DNA of 64,000 nt from an uncultured Polaribacter sp. Lineage in GTDB: Bacteria; Bacteroidota; Bacteroidia; Flavobacteriales; Flavobacteriaceae. How positions within the stretch are numbered: position 1 is the stretch's first letter; each line of letters begins with the position of its first letter. Positions 15,675-24,856 of this stretch are shown one piece after another. The notes under the pieces are model-generated. The model saw nothing but the letters and a program-made list of their open reading frames with translations. It ran no database searches and was not told the origin of the DNA. The translations under genes were made by a program, and so were the position numbers. Location: assembly GCF_947497125.1 (NCBI RefSeq), contig NZ_CANMFI010000006.1, positions 164,107 through 228,106 on the forward strand. Reading direction: 5' to 3'.

Positions 15675-18113
15675 CTATTTATTAGCAATTCTAATTACAT
15701 CAGCAAAAATACCAGAAGCCGTAACTTCTGCACCCGCACCTGCACCTTTTATAATTAAAGGGTTTGACGGATATCTATCTGTAAAAAATAATACAATATT
15801 ATCGCTGCCTTCTAAATTGTAAAAAGGATGGTCTGCAGCAATGTGTTGCAAACCAACATTTGCCTTACCATCTACAAATTCTGCAACATATTTTAAGCGG
15901 CAATCTTTGTCATTAGCTTCTTTAAATAGCTGTTGAAAATGCGTTTCGTTCTTTGTTAATGATGCGTAAAAATCGTTATTATTTGTTGTTTGCAAGCTAT
16001 CTTTTGGTAAAAAAGCGTTGTTTGCAATGTCTTCTAATTCTAGTTGATAACCACTTTCACGAGCCAAAATTAAAATTTTTCTGGCAACATCTACACCGCT
16101 CAAATCAATTTTAGGATCTGGTTCTGTAAATCCTTCTTTTTGTGCTTGTGCTACTACATCATGAAAAGTAGCATTTGTATTAAAATTGTTAAACACAAAA
16201 TTTAAACTTCCAGACAATACTGCTTGAATTTTATGAATTCGGTCTCCAGAATTGATTAAGTTTTTTAGCGTATCTATAATAGGTAAGCCTGCGCCTACAT
16301 TGGTTTCAAACAAAAATGAAGCGTTGTATTTTCTAGAGACTTCTTTAAGTATTTTGTAATTTTTATAGTTAGACGCACAGGCAATTTTGTTACATGTAAC
16401 TACAGAAATACTATCTCTCAAATATTTTTCATATACTTCAGAGACTTGCTGATTTGCGGTATTGTCTATAAAAACACTGTTTCTATGGTTTGCTGTTTTT
16501 ACCTTTTTATAAAAGTTGTCTAAACTTGTAGGTTCTCCGTTTTCTAGTGCCTCTTTCCAGTTTTTTAGGTTGATGCCATCGTTGTCAAAAACCATTTTTC
16601 TAGAATTAGACAATCCGATAACTCTAATTTTTAATTTTAAATTTTCTTTTAAAAACTTTTTCTGTTGGTCTAATTGAGCTAAAAACTTTTCGCCAACATT
16701 ACCAACACCGGTAACAAATAGGTTGAGTTGTTTTGTTTTTTCTTCAAAAAATTGCTCATGCAAGGTATTTAATGCTTTTTTAGCATCACTTTTATCAATG
16801 ACAGCAGAGATATTTTTTTCTGAAGAACCTTGTGCAATCGCTCTTACATTTACGTTGTTTTTACCCAACGCAGCAAACATTTGTCCGCTTAAACCTTGGT
16901 AGTTTTTCATGCTTTCTCCAACAACAGCAATAATTGCCAAGTCATTTTCTACACTTACAGGTTTTATTTTTTTTCTATCAATTTCAATACTAAAAGTTTC
17001 GTTTAAAAGTTCTTGCGCTTTTGTAGCATCATTTTCATAGACACCAACACAAATAGAATGTTCAGAAGAAGCTTGTGTAATAAAAACGACGTTAATTTTT
17101 GCAACAGAAAGTGTTTCAAACAAACGTTTCGAAAACCCAGGAATACCTATCATTCCGCCACCTTCTAAAGTAATTAAGCTAATGTCTTCTATATGAGAGA
17201 TCCCTTTTACTTCGTTACTATTTTTAGGGTTTTTACAAATTAAAGTTCCAATATTTTCTGGGTCAAAAGTATTTTGTATGCGAATCGGAATTTCTTTTCT
17301 TAATGCTGGTTGTATGGTTGGTGGGTACAATACTTTTGCACCAAAATGCGACAATTCCATCGCTTCTTCGTAAGAGATTTCAGAAATCGCATAGGCTTGT
17401 TTTACAACTCTTGGGTTGGCTGTAAACATACCGGCAACATCTGTCCATATTTGTAATTCAGAAGCGTTTATTGCAGCAGCATAAATAGCAGCAGAAAAAT
17501 CTGATCCACCTCTACCAAGTGTTGTTGTTTCGCCAGCTATATTAGCAGAAATAAAACCTCCTAAAAGAGTTACTTGGTGTGTATTTTTTTTGAAAAAAGC
17601 AGCAATATTTGCATTGGTAGCTTTAAAATTTACCTCTGCATCTAAAAAATCGTTGTTTGTAATAATTAAATCGCGACTCTCTTTATGTACAGCATCTAAA
17701 ACCTCATTTGCTGCATTTGCAATGATGTAAGAAGACAGTCTTTCTCCGAAACTAGATACTTTTGCCAATGTTTTGTCAGACAATTCTTGTAACAAAAAGA
17801 TGCCTTCATAAATTGAGTGAAGTCTATCAAACAAAGCCGTTGTTTTTTGTATAACTTCGGGTTTGTTTTTAACAATCAGGTCGTTAATTACCTCATTGTG
17901 TAGTGTTTTTATGTTTGATAATATTTCTTTAGCTTCCTCTATATTTTTTAGTGAGGCATTTGCGCCAGCCAATAGATTGTTAGTTGTTTTGCCAAAAGCA
18001 GAAACTACAACTGCAATTGTATCTTTTTTAGATGCATTTGCAACAATTGCCAATACTTTTTTTATGTTTTCTGAATTTGCGACAGACGAACCGCCAAATT
18101 TTAATACTTTCAT
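15675..18113 (-). CDS. thrA: Bifunctional aspartokinase / homoserine dehydrogenase
   Basis: The 812-residue fusion catalyses the first and third steps of threonine and methionine synthesis. The N-terminal aspartokinase domain starts MKVLKFGGSSVANSENI and has TTLGRGGSDFSAA near residue 200. Two ACT-type regulatory segments follow (about 310-450). The homoserine dehydrogenase part begins at NLFVTGVGNVGEKFLAQL near residue 462 and includes the conserved EGFTEPDPKIDLSGVDVARK. The length matches E. coli ThrA. The ACT region implies threonine feedback. Upstream, a Thr/Ile-rich leader frame suggests additional control by translation of threonine and isoleucine codons. Confidence 0.95.
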   Translation of the reverse strand: MKVLKFGGSSVANSENIKKVLAIVANASKKDTIAVVVSAFGKTTNNLLAGANASLKNIEEAKEILSNIKTLHNEVINDLIVKNKPEVIQKTTALFDRLHSIYEGIFLLQELSDKTLAKVSSFGERLSSYIIANAANEVLDAVHKESRDLIITNNDFLDAEVNFKATNANIAAFFKKNTHQVTLLGGFISANIAGETTTLGRGGSDFSAAIYAAAINASELQIWTDVAGMFTANPRVVKQAYAISEISYEEAMELSHFGAKVLYPPTIQPALRKEIPIRIQNTFDPENIGTLICKNPKNSNEVKGISHIEDISLITLEGGGMIGIPGFSKRLFETLSVAKINVVFITQASSEHSICVGVYENDATKAQELLNETFSIEIDRKKIKPVSVENDLAIIAVVGESMKNYQGLSGQMFAALGKNNVNVRAIAQGSSEKNISAVIDKSDAKKALNTLHEQFFEEKTKQLNLFVTGVGNVGEKFLAQLDQQKKFLKENLKLKIRVIGLSNSRKMVFDNDGINLKNWKEALENGEPTSLDNFYKKVKTANHRNSVFIDNTANQQVSEVYEKYLRDSISVVTCNKIACASNYKNYKILKEVSRKYNASFLFETNVGAGLPIIDTLKNLINSGDRIHKIQAVLSGSLNFVFNNFNTNATFHDVVAQAQKEGFTEPDPKIDLSGVDVARKILILARESGYQLELEDIANNAFLPKDSLQTTNNNDFYASLTKNETHFQQLFKEANDKDCRLKYVAEFVDGKANVGLQHIAADHPFYNLEGSDNIVLFFTDRYPSNPLIIKGAGAGAEVTASGIFADVIRIANK

Positions 18114-18212
18114 TTTGAGTGTATATGAGAATGAAATAATACTGTTTTATTGTTTTGTTCCGAATTGTATCGAAAAAAATAGAACCTGAGTTTGTATAAT
18201 AGTAGAGAACCC

Positions 18213-18254
18213 CTAAAGGGTAATTGTTGTAGAAGTGCGTGTAATATTTCCCAT
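18213..18254 (-). CDS. Candidate thr operon leader peptide MGNITRTSTTITL
   Basis: This 13-residue frame lies about 100 bases before thrA. Five of its 13 residues are Thr and two are Ile, close in flavour to E. coli ThrL. The same frame stays open upstream to a GTG at 18314 and is also Thr/Ile-rich there (nine Thr in 33 codons). However, the likely -7 box ends only 5 bases before that GTG, so the ATG is preferred. ACCC-loop-GGGT (18209-18221) folds over the last codons and the stop. A T7 run lies at 18173-18179, but I could not see a convincing terminator stem before it. The leader role is inference. Confidence 0.55.
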   Translation of the reverse strand: MGNITRTSTTITL

Positions 18255-18318
18255 AGAAATGCCTACTATAGATATAGTTTGAGTGGTTTTAGTATGTAGA
18301 TTAGAAATATTCACAAGG

Positions 18319-18326
18319 CAAAAGTA
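18319..18326 (-). promoter_or_regulatory. Probable -7 box of the thr operon
   Basis: Read on the minus strand the bases are TACTTTTG, a match to TAnnTTTG. A clear -33 TTG at the usual spacing is not visible. Transcription from here would start near 18312 and include the Thr-rich leader frame. Confidence 0.4.
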
Positions 18327-18430
18327 GCAGTAATATTTAATTTCAGCTTATAAATTGAATAATATTTTCGAATTTAGGTCGATTTATATCAATTTCATAA
18401 AATTAACTTATTTAAATTTCGTAATTAATT

Positions 18431-19993
18431 TTATTTCCCTAGAAGCATTGTTTTTTCTTTAATAATGGCTGCAATAGGTTTGTTTTTAATTTTGCTTTCT
18501 AACCAAGACAAGATATCTAAATACAAGAAAGCCCTCTTTTCATAAGGGTGATTTTCAAAAACCTCTAATTTTGCATGTATTTTTTTAAATTCGCCTTTTA
18601 TTTCATGCGGAAAAACATCACTTAAATCTCTAATAGATTCTAAGAATACCTTTTGTACTTCTTGTAAATTTTCCATCTTTAAAAGAAATTTATAGGTGTC
18701 TATAAATTGTCTTTCTAGATCGTAATCTAAGCCACATTCATAGTGTGCAATAAGATTTAATATTCTTGCAAAGCATTGTAAATCTTCTGCAGCACTTAAG
18801 TTTTTAGATTTAATTATTCTTTGCAAGTAAGAGATACATTCTCTGTTTTTACCCATTCCAAAATACAAACAAGCAATTTTGTAATACAACATTACCACAT
18901 GGTGACTGTCTAACCTGTTTTTGTACTTTTCTAATTTTGTATTTATCGTTTCTACTAAATATTCCCCTTCAGAAAAAGTGCCTTCTAAAAAGTGTAAATG
19001 TAATTTATTGGCATACAGGTATTGAAAAATTAACAACTCTGTATTGGTGTTTAAAGGTATTTTTTTAGTTTGAATTGCTTCTTCAAACGCGGTCAATTCT
19101 TCTTTAAAGGTAGATACTTTTTTCACTAAAAAAGAAGCCTCCAAAAGATAGTTGATTCCTTTTAAGAAAAAAACAGGATGTAAAATTATTAGTTTTTGAT
19201 CTTCTTTAAATAAGTCTACCCATTTTGTTGCGTATTTATAGCTTTGCAAAAAGTCTTGCGTTAAAAAGCTATACCATAAATGTGCTTTGTACAACCATAA
19301 TCGCTCTCTAAAACCTAACTCTTTGTACTTGTACTTTGGCAGTCTATCTTCAAAATAAGTATTTATAAATTGAAGCTCCTCTTCATTTTTTATGTAGCCG
19401 TTTTGTAATAAATGGCTATAGAGTTGTAAAGACAAATTAGACAATTTACTTGCAATAACATTTTGCTGACTTAGTTCTTTTGCTTGTACCGAAAGCTGAT
19501 TTGCCCTGTTGCTTAAACTTCTAGTAATATATTGTGTTTCTATTACTTTTTCTAGCTCTACAATTTCATAGGCAATGTTTTTTTCTTCATTGTCTAGCGC
19601 CATGTTTTTAGCTTTTTCTAAAAGCTTTAAACTTTGTTTGTACAAGCCTTTCTGATATAAAACCGTTGCAAAATCTAACTGCTCTCTAATCTGAATACGT
19701 ACGTTTTTGTGTGCAGGATTCAGTCGTAAACTAATTAATATTTGTTTGTAAAGGTGTGCTTTTAAATTAGAAAGTTGTTGTTTAGAAACAATACCACTTC
19801 CAATAATTACTTTTTCATCATAGATTTTTAGTTTCTCTAAAAACTTAAATAAAGAGAAAAATTTAGCATCAATATTACCGCCCAAACGACCAACATAAAG
19901 GTTGAATTGCCTTTTTTCAGATTTTGTTAAAGATTTAATTAAAACAAAAAGAGCGTCATTTTGTTGATTGGCTGATGTAATAACTTTACTCAT
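18431..19993 (-). CDS. Conserved-looking helical repeat protein of unknown function
   Basis: The 520-residue protein is cytoplasmic, with no signal peptide or membrane segment. It is predicted to be almost entirely alpha-helical, with TPR-like pairs such as FATVLYQKGLYKQSLKLLEKAKNMA and YKIACLYFGMGKNRECISYL. The N-terminus (FVLIKSLTKSEKRQFNLYVG) is distinctive. I recognise it only as a type of hypothetical protein seen in flavobacteria and cannot name a function. It lies between the thr and leu/ilv loci and is read away from leuA. Nothing visible ties it to amino-acid synthesis. Confidence 0.85.
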   Translation of the reverse strand: MSKVITSANQQNDALFVLIKSLTKSEKRQFNLYVGRLGGNIDAKFFSLFKFLEKLKIYDEKVIIGSGIVSKQQLSNLKAHLYKQILISLRLNPAHKNVRIQIREQLDFATVLYQKGLYKQSLKLLEKAKNMALDNEEKNIAYEIVELEKVIETQYITRSLSNRANQLSVQAKELSQQNVIASKLSNLSLQLYSHLLQNGYIKNEEELQFINTYFEDRLPKYKYKELGFRERLWLYKAHLWYSFLTQDFLQSYKYATKWVDLFKEDQKLIILHPVFFLKGINYLLEASFLVKKVSTFKEELTAFEEAIQTKKIPLNTNTELLIFQYLYANKLHLHFLEGTFSEGEYLVETINTKLEKYKNRLDSHHVVMLYYKIACLYFGMGKNRECISYLQRIIKSKNLSAAEDLQCFARILNLIAHYECGLDYDLERQFIDTYKFLLKMENLQEVQKVFLESIRDLSDVFPHEIKGEFKKIHAKLEVFENHPYEKRAFLYLDILSWLESKIKNKPIAAIIKEKTMLLGK

Positions 19994-20016
19994 AAATAAC
20001 TGATTTTAAAACTATT

Positions 20017-20076
20017 ATGTTTTTGCTAATGCTATTAGAAATCGTACAGAGTGGTAAAAGTAAGTATTTATTTTAA
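20017..20076 (+). CDS. Candidate leucine leader peptide before leuA
   Basis: The frame encodes MFLLMLLEIVQSGKSKYLF, with four Leu in the first seven codons. The stop codon overlaps the start of a hairpin (ATCTCAAA-N7-TTTGAGAT, 20076-20098), and leuA starts 23 bases after that hairpin. No T-run follows, so if it is regulatory it would act on translation or use another fold. Leu is common in this DNA, so chance is possible. Confidence 0.3.
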   Translation: MFLLMLLEIVQSGKSKYLF

Positions 20077-20121
20077 TCTCAAAATATAAATTTGAGATAA
20101 ATTAAGATAATATTCAACCAA

Positions 20122-21300
20122 ATGATGCAAGACAATCAAGTACAAATTTTTGACACTACTTTAAGAGATGGAGAGCAGGTTCCCGGCTGTAAATTAGATA
20201 CTACTCAGAAGTTAATTATTGCAGAAAGGTTAGATTTATTAGGGGTTAATGTTATAGAAGCAGGTTTTCCAGTTTCTAGCCCAGGAGATTTTTTGTCTGT
20301 AACAGAAATATCTAAAATAGTTAAAAATGCAACCGTTTGTGGTTTAACAAGAGCGGTAGAAAACGATATAAAAGTAGCTGCAGAAGCTTTAAAATATGCT
20401 AAGTTACCTAGAATTCATACAGGTATTGGTACAAGTGATTCACACATACAATTCAAATTTAACTCTACCAGAGATAAGGTAATTGAAAGAGCTGTAAAGG
20501 CTGTTTCTTATGCAAAGTCTTTTGTAGAAGATGTAGAGTTTTATGCAGAAGATGCTGGTAGAACAGACAATGCCTATTTAGCAAAAGTTTGTGAAGCCGT
20601 TATAAAAGCTGGTGCAACTGTTCTTAATATCCCCGATACAACGGGGTATTGTTTGCCAGAAGAGTATGGTGCAAAAATTAAATATTTGAGAGAGAACGTA
20701 AAAGGCATCGAAAATGTAACCTTGTCTTGTCATTGTCATAACGATTTAGGTCTGGCAACAGCAAACTCAATTGCTGGGGTTGTCAATGGTGCGCGTCAAA
20801 TAGAATGTACTATAAATGGTATTGGAGAACGTGCTGGTAATACTGCTTTAGAAGAAGTGGTTATGGTGTTAAAGCAACATCCGTATTTAAATTTAGAGAC
20901 AAGCATCAATACTAAATTGTTATACGATACTAGTATTTTAGTAAGAGAAAGTATGGGCATGCCTGTACAGCCAAACAAAGCTATTGTTGGGGCAAATGCC
21001 TTTGCACATAGTTCTGGTATTCATCAAGATGGTGTTATCAAAAACAGAGAAACATACGAAATTATGGATCCTGAAGACGTTGGTGTTACAGAAAGTGCAA
21101 TTGTTTTAACTGCAAGAAGTGGTAGAGCAGCCTTGGCTTACAGAGCTAAAAAAGTTGGTTACGAGTTAACCAAGGTGCAATTAGATTTGGCATATACTGC
21201 TTTTTTAACAATGGCAGATACGCAAAAAGAAGTCTTAGATAAAGACATTCATGTTCTTATGAAAGAGGTAAATAAAACCTCTAAAATAGCAATGGCTTAA
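20122..21300 (+). CDS. leuA: 2-isopropylmalate synthase, short form
   Basis: The 392-residue enzyme condenses acetyl-CoA with 2-oxoisovalerate. The HMGL-type signature [13 protein letters not shown] (from residue 10) and the metal motif [15 protein letters not shown] near residue 205 are clear. [14 protein letters not shown] is also typical. Classical LeuA is about 510-520 residues with a C-terminal leucine-binding regulatory domain. This protein lacks that domain, so feedback inhibition by leucine through it is not expected. Control may fall on transcription or the leader. The start may be the first or second of two adjacent ATGs. It is followed by leuB; leuC and leuD are not next to it. Confidence 0.88.
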   Translation: MMQDNQVQIFDTTLRDGEQVPGCKLDTTQKLIIAERLDLLGVNVIEAGFPVSSPGDFLSVTEISKIVKNATVCGLTRAVENDIKVAAEALKYAKLPRIHTGIGTSDSHIQFKFNSTRDKVIERAVKAVSYAKSFVEDVEFYAEDAGRTDNAYLAKVCEAVIKAGATVLNIPDTTGYCLPEEYGAKIKYLRENVKGIENVTLSCHCHNDLGLATANSIAGVVNGARQIECTINGIGERAGNTALEEVVMVLKQHPYLNLETSINTKLLYDTSILVRESMGMPVQPNKAIVGANAFAHSSGIHQDGVIKNRETYEIMDPEDVGVTESAIVLTARSGRAALAYRAKKVGYELTKVQLDLAYTAFLTMADTQKEVLDKDIHVLMKEVNKTSKIAMA

Positions 21301-21366
21301 AAAAATAATAGTACTTTGTCTTCAATGGTAGTTAATTGTCTTTAAATTTTATTTAAAACATTTAGC

Positions 21367-21374
21367 TACCTTTG
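21367..21374 (+). promoter_or_regulatory. Possible -7 box before leuB
   Basis: TACCTTTG fits TAnnTTTG and lies 28 bases before the leuB ATG. No well-spaced -33 TTG is seen, so leuB may either have its own weak promoter or be read from leuA. Confidence 0.35.
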
Positions 21375-21402
21375 ATAACAGATACAAACTCAAATAGCAG
21401 TA

Positions 21403-22524
21403 ATGAAATACACAATAGCAGTAATTCCAGGTGATGGTATTGGGCCAGAGGTAACTACTCAAGCAAAAAAAGCGTTAGATGCAGTTGCAGAGGTGTATGA
21501 TCATATTTTTCTGTACAAAGAAGCTTTAATGGGTGCATGTGCCATAGACAAAACAGGCAATCCGTTACCAAAAGAAACCATAGATGTTTGTAAAAGTGCC
21601 GATGCTATTTTGTTCGGTGCTATTGGCGAACTAAAATATGACAACGATCCATCTTTAAAAGTAAGACCAGAGCAAGGTTTGTTAAGGTTAAGAAAAGAAT
21701 TAGGTTTGTTCTGTAATATAAGGCCAATAAAGGCATATGCAAAACTTTTAAAAAATTCGCCTTTAAAAAAAGAAATTATTTCTGGTACCAATATCGCTAT
21801 TTATAGAGAGTTAAGTGGTGGTATTTATTTCGGTGAAAAAGAAACAAGTAAAGACGGATTATCTTCTTTTGATGTCTGTTCTTACACGGTAGAAGAAATT
21901 ACAAGAATAACACATCTAGCTTTTAAAGCTGCTCAGAATAGAAACAAAAAAGTAACGCTCATAGATAAAGCAAATGTTTTAGAAACTTCTCGTTTATGGA
22001 GAAAAACTGTTGCAGAAATTGCAAAACAATATAAAGATGTAGCTGTAGATTTTATGTTTGTAGACAACGCTGCAATGCAGATAGTATTAAATCCGAAGCA
22101 ATTTGATGTAGTACTTACAGAAAACCTTTTTGGAGATATTATTTCTGATGTAGCTTGCGTAATTGGTGGTTCTATAGGTATTTTGGCTTCCAGTTCTGTA
22201 GGTACAGAAAATGCTCTTTTCGAGCCTATTCATGGTTCTTACTCACAAGCAAAAGGTAAAGATATTGCCAATCCAATTGCGTCTATATTATCTGCGGCCA
22301 TGCTTTTAGAGCATTTAGGGTTGCATGATGAGGCAGACGCCATACAACGCGCTGTAGAAAAATCTTTAGATTTGGGTATTACTACACAAGATTTAAAAGG
22401 AAAAAATCAATATGCTGCTTCAACAGCTAAAGTTGGCGATTTTATTGCCGATTATATTACAAATCAAGAAGATAGCAATATGAATTTTAAGAACATTCAT
22501 ATGGGGCAAAGTACCATTATTTAA
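21403..22524 (+). CDS. leuB: 3-isopropylmalate dehydrogenase
   Basis: The 373-residue enzyme oxidatively decarboxylates 3-isopropylmalate in leucine synthesis. It opens with IAVIPGDGIGPEVTTQA. It contains the substrate-binding arginines (RPEQGLLRLRKELGLFCNIRP), the NLFGDIISD metal-binding motif, and the NAD-specific tail GTENALFEPIHGS. Its length is normal for the family. The stop is followed within 10 bases by a T8 tract that begins a copy of a dispersed repeat element, and then by the ilv attenuator. Confidence 0.93.
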   Translation: MKYTIAVIPGDGIGPEVTTQAKKALDAVAEVYDHIFLYKEALMGACAIDKTGNPLPKETIDVCKSADAILFGAIGELKYDNDPSLKVRPEQGLLRLRKELGLFCNIRPIKAYAKLLKNSPLKKEIISGTNIAIYRELSGGIYFGEKETSKDGLSSFDVCSYTVEEITRITHLAFKAAQNRNKKVTLIDKANVLETSRLWRKTVAEIAKQYKDVAVDFMFVDNAAMQIVLNPKQFDVVLTENLFGDIISDVACVIGGSIGILASSSVGTENALFEPIHGSYSQAKGKDIANPIASILSAAMLLEHLGLHDEADAIQRAVEKSLDLGITTQDLKGKNQYAASTAKVGDFIADYITNQEDSNMNFKNIHMGQSTII

Positions 22525-22533
22525 GTTTTTTTT

Positions 22534-22680
22534 GAAGCTATTTCCAGCTTTTCACTATATCTTTTTATGCATATTTATATTAATACCTGGCTTTTTTATA
22601 AAAGTAATTTTATTATTAAAGCAGAATTATGCAGACTAGTTTAGCATAAAAAGGATGCCGTTTCAATCTGGGCTAAACTT
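22534..22680 (+). repeat. Dispersed structured repeat, copy 1
   Basis: The 5' block (GAAGCTATTTCCAGCTTTTC then ACTATATCTTTTTATGC) and 3' block (GCATAAAAAGGATGCC then GTTTCAATC) flank about 75 variable bases. ATCTTTTTATGC (22559-22570) pairs with GCATAAAAAGGAT (22644-22656) apart from one bulged base. Related copies lie at 35451-35598 (minus) and at the window's right edge. It sits between leuB and the ilv leader. Confidence 0.75.
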
Positions 22681-22780
22681 GTTTGTCAGCTATTCGCTTT
22701 TAAAAAAGTTTCAATTCCTACTTAAAAAAGTTGAATTTAATTCTTTTGATAAATTAAAAATCACAATATTTGACATCCAA

Positions 22781-22843
22781 ATGAAAAAACAAATATTAAA
22801 TATTATTTCTATTATTATTGTCAACGTAATTATTACGACATGA
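22781..22843 (+). CDS. Leader peptide of the ilv operon (Ile/Val-rich)
   Basis: The 20-residue product is MKKQILNIISIIIVNVIITT: eight Ile, two Val, one Leu and two Thr. It ends at a TGA that is followed immediately by an antiterminator arm and then a strong terminator. This is the layout of a classical ribosome-mediated attenuator, in which shortage of charged tRNA-Ile or tRNA-Val would stall the ribosome and favour read-through. An in-frame ATG at 22655 exists but lies in the repeat element, so the short form is preferred. The downstream operon makes isoleucine and valine, which fits the codons. Confidence 0.8.
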   Translation: MKKQILNIISIIIVNVIITT

Positions 22844-22844
22844 T

Positions 22845-22905
22845 AAGGAAGTGCTATTTATATTTTTTATAAACGATCCTTCCATTAATTTGGAAGGTTT
22901 TTTTT
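22845..22905 (+). promoter_or_regulatory. ilv attenuator: antiterminator and terminator hairpins
   Basis: The terminator is CCTTCCA (22878-22884), loop TTAATT, TGGAAGG (22891-22897), then eight T (22898-22905). The competing fold pairs GGAAG (22847-22851) with CTTCC (22879-22883), which removes the 5' arm of the terminator. Between them TTTATA-N5-TATAAA (22857-22873) stacks to extend this alternative stem. The arrangement is visible directly; switching by ribosome stalling is inferred from known ilv/his/trp attenuators. Confidence 0.8.
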
Positions 22906-23072
22906 GAATTTATTTCAATGATTGAGTATCATATTAAAAATAGATTAAAATACTTTAAATCAGTATTTTAAGTTATTTTTTTAACACCTGAATTTAAAGA
23001 ATGTTATTAAAGAATATGCAACAAAAAGACAGAAATGCAATAATTTAGACAACAAATACAACAATTTAGTAA
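22906..23072 (+). other. Remainder of the ilv 5' leader
   Basis: The stretch from the attenuator to ilvD is AT-rich and has no gene. It holds a second hairpin (AAAATACT, 7-base loop, AGTATTTT, 22947-22969) with a T7 run several bases later. Its role is unclear. Confidence 0.4.
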
Positions 23073-24749
23073 ATGGAATTAAATAAGCATAGCAAAAGAT
23101 TAACACAAGACGAATCTCAACCAGCATCACAAGCAATGTTGTATGCGGTAGGTTTAACCGATGAAGATATGAGCAAAGCCCAAGTTGGTATTGCTAGTAC
23201 AGGTTATGATGGCAATCCTTGTAACATGCATTTAAACAGGCTAAAAGAGGAAGTAAAAGTAGAATGCAATATTGCAGGTATGGTGGGCTTAGGTTTTAAT
23301 ACAATTGGGGTTTCTGATGGTATTTCTATGGGAACTTCAGGTATGAATTACTCTTTAGTATCTAGAGATATTATTGCCGATTCTATTGAAACGGTAATGA
23401 ATGCACAAAGTTATGACGCTGTTGTGGCCATTGTTGGTTGCGATAAAAACATGCCAGGTTCTATTATTGCTATGTTGCGTTTAAACAGACCTGCAATTAT
23501 GATGTATGGTGGTTCTATTGCTTCAGGTAAGTACAAAGGAAAAAAACTAAATATCGTTTCTGCTTTTGAAGCCTTGGGTCAAAAAGTAGCAGGTGAAATC
23601 GATGAAACTGAATACAAAGAAATTATAAAAAGAGCCATTCCGGGTGCAGGTGCTTGTGGTGGTATGTATACTGCAAATACCATGGCTTCTGCTATAGAAT
23701 GTATGGGTTTTGCATTGCCATACAACTCTTCTATTCCTGCAGAAAATCCGAATAAATTATCGGAAGCAGAAAGAACAGCAAGAGCAATTAAAAATCTGTT
23801 AGAGTTAGATTTAAAACCATTAGACATCATTACTAAAAAATCGTTAGAAAATGCGGTTGCTTTGGTAAATGCTTTGGGAGGTTCTACAAATGCAGTATTG
23901 CACTTTTTAGCAATTGCACATGCCGCAGAGATCGATTTTACACTAGAAGATTTTCAGAGAGTTTCAGATAGAACTCCGCTAATTGCAGATTTAAAACCAT
24001 CTGGTAAATACTTAATGGAAGATGTGCATGGCGTTGGTGGTACACCCGCAATTATGAAATATTTATTGCAAGAAGGATATCTTCATGGAGATTGCATGAC
24101 TGTTACAGGAAAAACATTGGCAGAAAACCTAGCAGACGTTACTGCAATGGAGTTTGAAGCGCAAGATGTAATTTTTCCAAAAGACAAAGCCTTAAAAACA
24201 TCAGGTAACATTCAGATTATATACGGAAACTTAGCAACCGAAGGAGCAGTTGCAAAAATTTCAGGAAACGAAGGCTTGTTGTTTGAAGGAAAAGCAGTGG
24301 TGTATGATGGTGAGCAAGCAGCAAACACAGGTATTTCTAATGGTGAAGTAGCCAAAGGTGATGTTGTTATTATTCGTTATGTAGGACCTAAAGGAGGACC
24401 TGGAATGCCAGAAATGCTAAAACCTACTTCTTTAATTATGGGTGCTGGTTTAGGAAAATCGGTAGCATTAATTACAGACGGTCGTTTTTCTGGAGGAACA
24501 CACGGCTTTGTTGTAGGGCATATTACACCAGAAGCACAATCTGGTGGGGCAATTGGTTTGGTAGAAACAGGTGATAAAATTAGAATTTCTGCAGAAGACA
24601 ATTCAATCAATGTTTTAATTTCTGAAGAAGAATTAGCCGAAAGAAAAGCAAAGTGGGTAGCGCCTGCTTTAAAACATACAAAAGGTATTTTATACAAATA
24701 TGCAAAGTATGTAGCATCTGCCTCTAAAGGTTGTGTTACAGATTTGTAA
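23073..24749 (+). CDS. ilvD: Dihydroxy-acid dehydratase
   Basis: The 558-residue Fe-S dehydratase acts in the third step of isoleucine and valine synthesis. Cluster and active-site signatures are present: [20 protein letters not shown] near residue 123, [20 protein letters not shown] near residue 192, and the C-terminal [20 protein letters not shown]. Its length is typical. It is the first structural gene after the Ile/Val attenuator and is followed by ilvB-ilvN-ilvC with spacers of about 100 bases. Oxygen-sensitive cluster chemistry is known for the family. Confidence 0.95.
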   Translation: MELNKHSKRLTQDESQPASQAMLYAVGLTDEDMSKAQVGIASTGYDGNPCNMHLNRLKEEVKVECNIAGMVGLGFNTIGVSDGISMGTSGMNYSLVSRDIIADSIETVMNAQSYDAVVAIVGCDKNMPGSIIAMLRLNRPAIMMYGGSIASGKYKGKKLNIVSAFEALGQKVAGEIDETEYKEIIKRAIPGAGACGGMYTANTMASAIECMGFALPYNSSIPAENPNKLSEAERTARAIKNLLELDLKPLDIITKKSLENAVALVNALGGSTNAVLHFLAIAHAAEIDFTLEDFQRVSDRTPLIADLKPSGKYLMEDVHGVGGTPAIMKYLLQEGYLHGDCMTVTGKTLAENLADVTAMEFEAQDVIFPKDKALKTSGNIQIIYGNLATEGAVAKISGNEGLLFEGKAVVYDGEQAANTGISNGEVAKGDVVIIRYVGPKGGPGMPEMLKPTSLIMGAGLGKSVALITDGRFSGGTHGFVVGHITPEAQSGGAIGLVETGDKIRISAEDNSINVLISEEELAERKAKWVAPALKHTKGILYKYAKYVASASKGCVTDL

Positions 24750-24856
24750 AAGAGTAGTCAATAAATAAAGAAACAAGACCAAAGAAATAAGAGGTTAAAA
24801 GAGATATCAAAATGTCTTTATGCAATCTTTTTTATGCTTATCAAAAAAGAAAATAT

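Noticed and set aside
22655..22843. A 62-residue reading frame beginning MPFQSGLN before ilvD
   Set aside because: Its first 42 codons lie in the dispersed repeat and spacer; only the last 20 codons form the credible Ile/Val leader peptide, so the longer frame is not reported.
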